Assembly: GCA_018398575.1 (NCBI GenBank)
Contig: JAGTXZ010000021.1
Span: 2,852,001-2,916,000 of the forward strand
DNA from: Ampelomyces quisqualis
Taxonomy: Eukaryota > Ascomycota > Dothideomycetes > Pleosporales > Phaeosphaeriaceae
DNA length: 64,000 nucleotides
Direction of reading: 5' to 3'
The notes below the pieces were generated by a model that worked only from the letters and a program-made list of their open reading frames with translations, made no database searches and was not told where the DNA came from. How positions within the stretch are numbered: position 1 is the stretch's first letter; the number at the start of each line of letters is the position of its first letter. Made by a program: the position numbers and the translations under genes. Shown in pieces: positions 52,686-61,543 of the stretch.

Positions 52686-53905
52686 GACCTTGCCCCGTCC
52701 ACTATTCGTTGTCGTCGTCCATTTCCTATTTATGATACCCCGCGATACCCCGCACCCGTACTTGCATCCTGTCGATGCGTGCTCGAACACACTTGACGGT
52801 CCATACCCCGCTGTCCAACTTGGCTCCTGGATCCACTCGGCGCATCCACCTTTGCTGGTCATGGGCGGATGCTCATAGCATGCATCACAGCACCATTTGT
52901 TTCATTGCGTAACACACGATCTTCTACAACAGCATACCACCGTTCCGGCGTCCCCGCAGTCTGTCGCCGAGCTCATACGCTGCACGTGGCTCAACGCCAT
53001 CGTTTGCGCTCGTACTAGGCATGCATATCACAGCAGCAACAATTTGTCGAGGCTCTTTACCTGATTTCTTCATGCGCGCAAGGCAATGCACGGTTTCCAT
53101 TTACGCAGTTTTGAACATGACCGCTTTTGTCTATTAATGTTTGCTTTTACTCTCGAGCACATGGCGGCGTGTTGACCAAGGGCGTCAGCAGTTTTGTTGT
53201 GAGGAGAAGGGAAGGATGATAGATGTGGGGAGCCGTGAGGTCGGCGTACCTGTGCTCTGTTCCGTTCGTTGTCTCTCGGGTGTTTATGCGCAGCTATGGT
53301 CTATATAGCTTGCGACTGTGTTTCGTGTTACACTCTGGGCATGAGCTTATTTTCCTGACATAGTTTGATTTTCTATCCTGACAGATTTTCTCCAAGGTTG
53401 ACAATCTCATGCACATGGTGACTTGCTGGTGCCTGGATGGAGGATGTACATCATGGACTGCAGCCATGGGTTGAAAGCTCATGATTTACGTTTCCACACA
53501 CAGCCTTGAACAGCTTCTATCCAAAGTCTCTCTAATTCCAACTCCCCCCTCCTATTCCAACTCCCACTTGCCCATTTCATCATCGTCCGAGGTACATGCA
53601 TGTATACCTACATACACCCAGCCCCGCAGCCGCCCTGCCCTAGCTAAACAAGCCCCATCCATACCATACTACTACTCTCTTTGCCCTTGTGCATTGCACA
53701 CAAACTAGGCATTACACACGCATTATTCATTGCACATTTTCAAGTTTCCGACTCCGAGTCAAGGTTTCGACTCCAACTCTGATTCGAGTGTGAATATACG
53801 GAGTACATCAGTGAGAGAGAGGAACAGAGGAGGAAAGAAGAGGTATTCCCCACGGCACATGGTAGCGCCACGCCAACATATCATAACATCACATCGCATG
53901 TATCA

Positions 53906-53992
53906 TATCAAATCAAATTATATCAAATCAAATCAAATCAAATCAAATCATCGTCGAATCGAATCGAATCAAATCAAATCAAATCAAATCGA
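53906..53992. repeat. ATCAA pentanucleotide microsatellite
   Basis: About 17 degenerate copies of ATCAA (with ATCGA variants in the middle) run over 87 bp between the bHLH gene and COX19; the interrupting ATCGA block at about 53951-53969 shows slippage followed by point change. Confidence 0.9.
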
Positions 53993-54134
53993 AGCAAGAC
54001 ACCACATCAAACAAAGACATACCCGATTCCCCAAACCCCCTTCTTCAACACACCACACCAACCACGGCATATCCAGTGATTCTACAAGTTGAACGCATAG
54101 AAAGCAGGGCAGTCCAAGTCTAAACCAAGTCCAA

Positions 54135-54158
54135 GTCGTCGTCGTCGTCGTCGTCGTC
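54135..54158. repeat. (GTC)8 microsatellite
   Basis: Eight GTC units within intergenic sequence, followed by ATC. Confidence 0.85.
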
Positions 54159-54953
54159 ATCGTAAGTAGAGTGGATACGAACATGGATAGATGGATACCT
54201 GCGTACAAGACAATGGTCATGTTGACATGGTGCGTCTCTTGTAGGTAGACATGTGTGCGACGTTACACGCCAACGGATCGGCAGTTGGGGTTACCTCATG
54301 TAGGGAGGCGCGCGGGCCCATGTCTCAGATGGGTTGAGGTGGAGGTTTGTGGACATGTTGAGGCGGGGCGCTTGGGGTGTTGGGGTTAGTGCAAGCGTAG
54401 GGAGTAGAGTGGGGAGGGGGGGGGGGCAAGACAAAGATGGCTCAGGGCTGGGAGGTGGGAAAGGTGTATTGATTGGGTACTGCTGTTGACCATGATTGAT
54501 TGCGATTGCCGTGGTAGCTAACGTCCAGATACGGTGTCACGCGCACAGCCGCAGTACGCACCTGCAGTGGCGTAACCCTGCAGAACATCCGTCATCGCCT
54601 GCAGCATCTGGCAGCTGTCAATGTATGTATGTCTTTCCTGATTCAGCCTCCTGCATCTTGTTTGCCCTTCCAAGACCGGCTTCTTATTCCAAAGCCGCGT
54701 TTAGCCCTGGTCTCATGCCGAGCTGCAAGTCCAAAGAGCGTAGGGCGTCGCTCATGTAACCTGTCAAGTCTGCAGCTCCTACCTCCCAACTTCAAGTCGT
54801 GACTCGGCAGTAACGATTCGTATGGACAGTGAACATGGGCATGCTCGGGCAAGTCAATGGAAAGTGCCCTGTTGTCGCTTGCTCGGTTACTCGGATGCTG
54901 CCGAACCAGCGACCAGGAGACACCAATCTGCATTCCTACGCGCAGGGACCGAC

Positions 54954-55914
54954 CTACGACCTGCGAGACTTTTCTTGACCTTGAAGTTGAGCCTGCGACT
55001 GAGCCGGCGCTGGCGAGGTTGCATTTGCTGCGGCTGGCGCGTCACTATCGTCACCGAATCCAAGGTTCTTGAATGAGTCAGGGGCCATGAGATTCCTATT
55101 GAGCATAGTCAGCACAGGCACACCAAGCGCTCCTTAAGGTAATGCTCCTCTTCATTCGGATGCTACCGAGGCAGTGTGACAGAAGGAAGTGGGGATGTGG
55201 ATTGCTTCGAGGGAAGATATGCTGTTCCAGGCGGCTCTGGCGGACAATGGGCTGAGGTGGCTGGAACTATGCCGATTCGACAAGCCAGAAGTTTCAGAAG
55301 TGACAACCAGCAAGGGATGGCAAGTGCAGCATGACTCCCTTGCAGGTCGTCTGCCTCCGCTCTCAGTATTCCGAGTACCTGGTTCAAAGCACTTTGACAG
55401 GTCGGTATCACAAGATCCTCTCTTCCCTTGCTTGCCAGAACTTCATGACAGCTGAAGCGAACTAGGTGGAGAGCATATGACGAAAGGGTCGTGGTACGTA
55501 CCGATCCATCCGGCAGGAAAGGTATGACTTGGACAGGTTGCGACATTCGGGGCCATTAAGGCCGCGATGGGATTTGATGCACCTCAGATATGATTGCATG
55601 ATCTCCTTGCATTCTCCTGCAATGTAACGTCAGTGGCGTCGAGAGTCGAGGTGGGCGTGCGGGCAAAGTGGCGGTGGCATCAGGGAGAGGTTGGAAAGAA
55701 GGTAGCGCACCATCGTGGTCGAGAGGGAAAGAGCCGCGCTCGGGACTGATACGAATGATCTAGTTAGTGAATGCACGACCGGTCCTTGAGTGCTGGGAAG
55801 AATTTCGAGAACATGGCCCAGATGGGTGAGGCATCAGGCAGTGAAGCGTGATGATGCTTACGGATTGGGTCTGTGGATCTTCTGTCCCAAACCAGCACCA
55901 CCAAAGGAACTCAT
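54954..55914 (-). CDS. cox19: Cytochrome c oxidase assembly protein Cox19
   Basis: Four exons (55914-55862, 55745-55711, 55616-55502, 55095-54954) splice in frame to 114 residues. Cox19 is a twin CX9C protein of the mitochondrial intermembrane space, imported by Mia40 and working with Cox11 in copper delivery to cytochrome oxidase. Motifs: FGGAGLGQKIHRPNPPERGSF, then CKEIMQSYLRC (CX9C), CRNLSKSYLSC (CX9C), and RNLMAPDSFKNLGF, all collinear with yeast Cox19. The tail is A/Q/S-rich. Introns 1 and 2 are 116 and 94 bp; intron 3 is 406 bp and contains spurious open frames. No single frame exceeds 40 codons, so the gene is easily missed. Confidence 0.92.
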
Positions 55915-56205
55915 TGCGGCTTTCTGATGTGCTTCAAGGTACCAGTATATAAAGAGTGGCTTGAGATACCCAGTCGTGGAGGCGATCAATTGTGCGGCGT
56001 TGACGGTGCAGTTGTGGCCGGGTCGAGGTGGGTGAGCTTGAGCAATCAGCGGCAATCACATGGTCTAAGCTTGCCGTTCCCGGCATCATCCTTGCCGTCT
56101 CGGCATGACGAGCAGTGCTTGCGACAATGCGAGGTATCAACGTTTTGAATCATTATACTGTACATTGCGTTCAGAGGATCTCATCGATACAAGGAGCGAT
56201 GCGCT

Positions 56206-58722
56206 TCACCAGTGCCGAACAACAACCAACCACCCCCTCTCCTTCACCGCATTGAACAATACCGCCACCCTCTTCCGCTTCATGCCTTCCCTTGGCGCTA
56301 CATCTTCAATTGCATGCCTACCATCCAAATGTCTCAATAGTGTCGGCCAACTCTCCCTCAACTCTTTACCCGTGATCCCTGTGCCAGGCACAAACGCACC
56401 ATCATGTTTCGGCGGACTCGGATTAGATAGCGTCCCGCCGTCTTCGAACGTCGCGCCGATTTTTTCGAGCCAGCGCGCTTCAAGCGACGTAGCTTTCTGT
56501 GGGGAGTATATGATGGATGCTTTGAACTGTTTGGGCTCGGGAAGCGGAGACGGCGAGGTGGACAATACCATGGATCCGTGTGTAGAAGATGTAGGCTGTA
56601 GATGCAGCGGACTCGGGCGATGAAGTTTGACGTCTCGCACGGCTAGTCGTGATGGCGATTCGGGGCGTTGGCTAGCACTCAATGCGATGGTGGTGCGTTG
56701 ACTGCTCTGACTTCCCGCATCGGAGGATGCGCGCGCGGGGGAGCCGCGATAGCTTGAGGGTGTGATGTGGGGGCTGAGGATTGTGCTGTGGTGCATGTCC
56801 TCGTCGTCGGTGCTGCAGTCTCGGCGCATGCGGAGGGGTGTGGAGGAGCGCACTGTACTTGCGGAGAAGAGGGAGCTTCGTTTGTCAGACAGTAAAGATT
56901 CCGAGACGGAGTCGTTGTCGCTGAGGAGTTCTTTGCGCGCCTCTTCCGCTTTCTTGAGACGGTCTTCGCGCTCCATGTCAGCAGCGACTTGGGCTTTGAT
57001 CTCAGCATCAACGCGCACCCAGGCGAATGTCCGGAGTTGAGTAACCCAGCCACCTCGCATGAGCCATGCCAGTATCTCCATGTATGCATCGCGATGTTCG
57101 GTGGTGGGTATAAACGTCCGAAACGGCCGCGGTGTGCCTGACAGCATGCTAAGCACTTTTGGCAGCGTTGGCAGGGTAGGGAAACGCTGTGCATATGCTG
57201 TCACAGCGAGCGACAGTGATGAAAAGTCTGCGTTGGGCGACACAATGTAAGTGTCTCGCGGTGACAGCGGGGCTATCAGGCGAGCACGGCGCCAGTAGAC
57301 CAGGTGTGATGCTATGTATTCCATATCGTGTGCAGATATGTTGTGTCGCTTCGATATCTTCAGTAAGGACTTGGTTGGGACAATGTTGCGAATGTAGAAT
57401 GCGATGGCTGCTGCGTTGCCGGTAGAATCCCCCCCGAGATCCTTTATCAGCGTCTCTGTGTCTTCAAGCAACAATAACGTCGCATGCTGTGTCATGGGGG
57501 CTTGGTCATCGGCTAGCAAAACGTTTGAGGTGGTGAGCCACAGGCCGGGCATTTGCGGCTCAAGCGCATTTGGGAGGTAGGGCGTGGAGTCAGCTTGTGG
57601 GATCTGGAAGGACGTGCTGAAAGTGGCGTCGAAGTGGATGTGTGCTATTTTGTCGTGCGCAATGGCATTGAACATGATGGCGATGGACTTGGCCAAGGGC
57701 GAGGTGGATATGATGTTCCGCCATGTCGACGTCAGCGACGCGTTGTCCTCTTTCGCACGCTGCTTGATGTCGAGGATGCGCTTCGACTCCTTCCAGACAT
57801 ATTGGAAGCGCGCCTCTTCATACTTCAAGGCTTTCGCGTACTTGCGCGTGACATTGTCGTACATATCCTTGACGCGTTGCTGGTATTCAAGCGCAGGCGG
57901 GTTGAGCACGAAGACAACATTGAACATGTTCATGTCGGGAAACTGGTCATGAGAAGTGGCCGTGCTGCGCGCATCCGACCCAGCCTCAGAGGCAGGGCCC
58001 GATGGCCCGCTCGAGACGGATCCATGGCCGTACCCAGGCTCAAAGCCCTCTGGGCATACAAATGGTTCTGGCTTCGGCTTGACGGGGGTATCGTCATGCA
58101 CATCGGGCTCGGAGTGCTTCTTCTTCCGTCGCCTGAGCTTCTTCCACAGGCCGTCTTCCCTCACGAACATGGGCGCGCCCACAAAGACCATGCTCTCCAC
58201 GCCGAGCTCGAAGCGCCGCTTGTTGAACTCGCTGCCGGGGCTCAGCATCTTCTCCAGCGCATCCGTCCTGAAGCCCAGCACCGTGTCCCAGTCGTGGTCG
58301 CCGCCGTTGCGCCTGCCGCTGCCGTCGTCGGAGCCATTTTCGTCCATTGTCTCCTGCTTGTTCCAGACGTCGGTGCCGAGCCTGCTCCGGTCGCGGTCGC
58401 GGTCGCGGTCGCGCAAGCTCGTACCCGTGACTGTCCGCGTCCGGCCTGAGCCGCGTCCGGCGCTCGTGCGGCTGCCCAGCTCGACGTCATTGTCGTCGTC
58501 TGTCGCGGTGCTGCTGTCCCACTCGCTGTCAGAGCTGCCCGAGCCGACACTTGCTGTCGACGTGTCGTGCCGGTACCAGGCCGGGTCCTTCGCGCCGGCA
58601 AGAGCGGCCGGCGAGGGCGAAAGCGGCGGGTAGTGGAAGACGAGGCGCGGGCCGAGAGAACGCGACTGGGTGACGAGCAGGATGGAGTCGAGGTTAGACG
58701 CTGGCGGCAGAGGGATGGCCAT
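56206..58722 (-). CDS. npr3: Npr3, nitrogen permease regulator 3 (GATOR1/SEACIT subunit)
   Basis: 838 residues, single exon. Npr3/NPRL3 with Npr2 and Iml1 forms the GATOR1/SEACIT complex on the vacuole, the GAP for the Gtr GTPases that restrains TORC1 when amino acids are low. N-terminus: MAIPLPPASNLDSILLVTQS, then RLVFHYPP (longin-like domain). VLGFRTDALEKMLSP and FELGVESMVFVGAPMFV are family signatures. FNVVFVLNPPALEYQQRVKD opens the next part. The C-terminal third has YMEILAWLMRGGWVTQLRTF and ESWPTLLRHLDGRHAIEDVA. Several low-complexity insertions, including an alternating R-D stretch near residue 97 encoded by a GTCGCG-type repeat, interrupt the core. Start 58722 is set by homology; an upstream ATG at 58755 is in frame. 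Confidence 0.92.
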   Translation of the reverse strand: MAIPLPPASNLDSILLVTQSRSLGPRLVFHYPPLSPSPAALAGAKDPAWYRHDTSTASVGSGSSDSEWDSSTATDDDNDVELGSRTSAGRGSGRTRTVTGTSLRDRDRDRDRSRLGTDVWNKQETMDENGSDDGSGRRNGGDHDWDTVLGFRTDALEKMLSPGSEFNKRRFELGVESMVFVGAPMFVREDGLWKKLRRRKKKHSEPDVHDDTPVKPKPEPFVCPEGFEPGYGHGSVSSGPSGPASEAGSDARSTATSHDQFPDMNMFNVVFVLNPPALEYQQRVKDMYDNVTRKYAKALKYEEARFQYVWKESKRILDIKQRAKEDNASLTSTWRNIISTSPLAKSIAIMFNAIAHDKIAHIHFDATFSTSFQIPQADSTPYLPNALEPQMPGLWLTTSNVLLADDQAPMTQHATLLLLEDTETLIKDLGGDSTGNAAAIAFYIRNIVPTKSLLKISKRHNISAHDMEYIASHLVYWRRARLIAPLSPRDTYIVSPNADFSSLSLAVTAYAQRFPTLPTLPKVLSMLSGTPRPFRTFIPTTEHRDAYMEILAWLMRGGWVTQLRTFAWVRVDAEIKAQVAADMEREDRLKKAEEARKELLSDNDSVSESLLSDKRSSLFSASTVRSSTPLRMRRDCSTDDEDMHHSTILSPHITPSSYRGSPARASSDAGSQSSQRTTIALSASQRPESPSRLAVRDVKLHRPSPLHLQPTSSTHGSMVLSTSPSPLPEPKQFKASIIYSPQKATSLEARWLEKIGATFEDGGTLSNPSPPKHDGAFVPGTGITGKELRESWPTLLRHLDGRHAIEDVAPREGMKRKRVAVLFNAVKERGWLVVVRHW

Positions 58723-59035
58723 TGCGGGAGGGCGGAGAGACGGCAACCGCAGCACGGGGGCAAGATGCGCCCGGCGGAGTCAAGGCGGGGGTTCTAACCC
58801 AAAAGGCGATAGCTAGATGACTTCTCCACCACCCCAATTCTGCCAAGCCACTACTGGCCCAACCAGACGAAGGACGTGCCAGCCTTCAGCCTCAAGGCAC
58901 CTCCCCTCCCTTCTGCACACTTTGGGATGGTTCCACTGCTTGGAAGTAACATCACATCCTCCACATTACGCAGCACAGCGCACTGTCGTCCATCTCAGCC
59001 ATCTTCAGCAGAATACTCTTTCTTTTTTTGCAACA

Positions 59036-59692
59036 ATGCCTCATGCCACTGCCGCTCCGCCACCAGCCGCTGTACCCCGCTCTCCTTCCGCTCCTCAGCC
59101 AACACCTGCACACGCGACCTCGCCCAGCCCACTCCGCCTCGAAGCCCTTCCAAAGCTCGCAAAGATCATCAGCTATGCTCCGCGGCATAAGTTGTCTCAA
59201 CTTCTGCTTTCACCAGTCTAGGAGGATGTGTGGTCACTAGCCAGGGAGATACACGACCACGACCCTATATGCGCGGTTGACATGGCATTCACGGAAGCGG
59301 CCTACAAACTCGTCGTCTACTTGCAACAGAGCGGTCGCCGCGCCACGTTCAGCAAAGACGCCGTTTCCCTCGCTCTTCTCCTCTTACTCAAGTTCCGGTT
59401 CAAACTAGAGTTTGCTATGTTCGAAGTCGACACTGCAGTATGGCTCACCGTCGCGTTCAGAATAGCGTGGAGTTGGCTCCACGATGGCGATAATAAGCTC
59501 AAGAGGTGGTGTCAGATTACCGGTGTCGATGGCGACAAGGCAGCACAAATGGAGCTGTACTTTCTCTTGACACTAGGCGACGAAGTCTGGCCAAGAGAAA
59601 AGCCGTTCCTTGTATTTGTCAACAAGATGGTCGCGTTGACCTTGTACATGGAGATTGGCTCGTGGAATGGCGTGATGCTATATCGACCATGA
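59036..59692 (+). CDS. Cyclin-box-like protein, reading frame interrupted by one TAG
   Basis: From ATG 59036 a proline/alanine-rich leader and LPKLAKIISYAPRHKLSQLL run to TAG at 59219-59221. The same frame continues past it with EDVWSLAREIHDHDPICAVD for about 157 more codons. The second part has a cyclin-box pattern: FEVDTAVWLTVAFRIAWSWL, LHDGDN, RWCQITGV, MELYFLLTLGDEVW. This matches the Pho80-type layout of a helix 3 with AxKxLxD, then WxxxxG and E..LxxLxxxVW. No splice pair removing the TAG was convincing, since the best candidate would be an intron of only 33 bp. Either the gene is damaged, or a downstream start gives a shorter protein, or the base is wrong. Homology is pattern-based. Confidence 0.5.
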
Positions 59693-60142
59693 GAGGGAGC
59701 GTTGCGATACGATTACCGGTCAGCCATGAGCATGAGATGATTGCCATTTTCGTTGCTAACATACATGGTTTCCAGGGGACAAGTTATGCATCAACAATGG
59801 TTCACTCGCTCCCAGCTAACTCACGGCCTACATCCACAATGCTACAAAGTAAACGCAAATAAATCGAACTTCGCTTTTCTCCCTTTCCTCCCCATCATCG
59901 CGCAGTTGACCCAACGAAACGCAACCTACAGCCTACCTTAAGTGTATCCGCTAGTATCGACACTATCGCCCACTCAACTGACGACCCAGCTAACGTGCTC
60001 TCGCCACCAACGCCCACGTCTGCCATTCAGTGAAACATCGCAGGCTGTCCCAAGTGTATTCCATAGCTGAGTCCACTCCCGACCATCAGTGAACCACGAC
60101 AGCCCGATCTTGGGTACAACACCACGAACTGCATTCCTCACC

Positions 60143-60832
60143 ATGAACTTTCCCATAACCCGCCCAACAACCACAACCGCCATGTCCCGCACGCTCAACA
60201 CCGTACACTCGTCCACCAGCTTCCCCGCTGACTCGTCCTACACGGCCACATATCTCGCTACCCTATCAACCTTCATCCTCCACACTCCCCGTCCTACACT
60301 GACCCGCCTATTCTCCCCCTCCTACACCCACCCACCTCTCCCATCCCCACCCTTGTCACCAATCACCCCAACAAAGCAAACACGGACCACATGCGCCAGG
60401 CTAATCACACTCACAAACATAGAAGCTTTCAGCGCAAGTCCAGACACCATTCCCTACGCTCTCGCTTTACTCGTGCGTCTCCGTCTCCGCCTGCGCCACG
60501 CGCCTGCATCTCTCGGACACGGAATAGGTGTGTTTGACGACCATTGCCTCGTCGCGATTGCTGTGCGGCTTGCGCATGTGTGGTTGAGCGATTGTGGGAT
60601 GAGGATTAGGTCGTTTAGTGCTAGGGTGGGGATTGGAATGGGTGTGCTTGGTGGTTGTGAGAGGGGGGTTTTGGAGGCGTTGGATGGGAGGGTTTGGGTT
60701 GGGGATGGGGAGTGGGCTGGAGTGAGGGGGGTGGTCGAGGGGATTTGGTGTGGGGTTTATACGGGGCTGGGAGAGGGGGAGGGGGAGGAGATGGAGGGGG
60801 TGGTGTTTCCTGGGAGGGGGGTGAGGAGATGA
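60143..60832 (+). CDS. Cyclin-box-like protein (tandem relative)
   Basis: 229-residue frame from the MNFPITRP start (60143) to TGA at 60832; an upstream in-frame start is possible. The cyclin-box pattern again appears: SSYTATYLATLSTFILHTPR, RLITLTNIEAFSA, then FDDHCLVAIAVRLAHVWLSD, RIRSFSARVGI, GGCERGVLEALDGRVWVGDG. This has the same spacing as the gene just upstream (VAxRIAxxWLxD / G / E..LxxLxxxVW), suggesting tandem duplication and long divergence. Partner kinase and role are unknown; relatives in the Pho80/Pcl group bind Pho85. The end is glycine/glutamate-rich and less convincing, so the 3' end may be altered. Confidence 0.5.
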   Translation: MNFPITRPTTTTAMSRTLNTVHSSTSFPADSSYTATYLATLSTFILHTPRPTLTRLFSPSYTHPPLPSPPLSPITPTKQTRTTCARLITLTNIEAFSASPDTIPYALALLVRLRLRLRHAPASLGHGIGVFDDHCLVAIAVRLAHVWLSDCGMRIRSFSARVGIGMGVLGGCERGVLEALDGRVWVGDGEWAGVRGVVEGIWCGVYTGLGEGEGEEMEGVVFPGRGVRR

Positions 60833-60972
60833 GATGCGAGTGTGGAGGTTGGTCATGGTAAGCATGATGTTGGGCTTCATCGCAGTTCGTATGGACATAG
60901 TTCTTCTCTAGCTGCGTTTATATGATATAGAAACATGCTTATCTACTTATATCGAAACAACACCTAACATGC

Positions 60973-61230
60973 TTAAACATCCATCTTGATTCTATTCAAA
61001 CTGACGTAGAATATATTCATGACGCAAATTATTGCATTGCCCGACAGCACAATGGTCAGAATGATAGTGACAGCCGGTCGCATCGAACGGGGCAAATTCA
61101 CCAGAAGAGAGGCTTTCGTCTTCCCGTCCGTCGTTGTGTCAGCCATATGTGGATGGGAGCGTTCGTGATGGAGGGGTCGCGCGCGCCTGCCCCACGCCAG
61201 CCGCAGTGATCTCATCGCGACCCTAAACAT
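60973..61230 (-). CDS. Small single-pass membrane protein, possibly mitochondrial
   Basis: 85 codons from the ATG at 61230, or 57 from the one at 61146 (MADTTTDG). After the shorter start comes SLLVNLPRSMRPAVTIILTI and then a hydrophobic segment VLSGNAIICVMNIFYVSL, consistent with one transmembrane helix. The 28-residue leader of the longer version is arginine-rich and without acidic residues before the second methionine, which is typical of a mitochondrial targeting signal. Not recognised. It is divergent from TRL1 with 313 bp between the starts. Small, so the call is modest. Confidence 0.45.
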   Translation of the reverse strand: MFRVAMRSLRLAWGRRARPLHHERSHPHMADTTTDGKTKASLLVNLPRSMRPAVTIILTIVLSGNAIICVMNIFYVSLNRIKMDV

Positions 61231-61543
61231 TGCAAACGATGACTCTGCAACTGACCTCGACGAGGCTACGCCCTTTGAGCGTCTATGTGCATGGGCTGAG
61301 TTCCCGTAAAGGTGCGCCCTTGCCTGTTCTGGCCATTGTTGCGTCTTGTTTGTCTCTAATCTCGTGTTGTTGTTGTTGTTGTTGTTGCCTGCCTGCCTTC
61401 GTCTTAAAAATCAGCTCCCCACCTTCACACAATTACTGACCACAGCTCCAGCTTGCTCTGCCCTTCTTTCTAGATACCCACCCAATCCTCCGGGCTGCTC
61501 ACGTGCGCTCCTCTCACATCCACCCTTCAGAACATACGTAAGC

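Larger units (their letters stand above)
52686..54953. other. 2.3-kb intergenic region with microsatellites
   Basis: No supported gene. It holds a pentanucleotide array at 53906-53992, a GTC-type trinucleotide run at 54135-54158 (8 units) and a G-rich tract at 54411-54426. Small open frames are shadows or low complexity. Confidence 0.45.

Noticed and set aside
57553..58449. 298-codon plus-strand frame
   Set aside because: Antisense shadow of NPR3.
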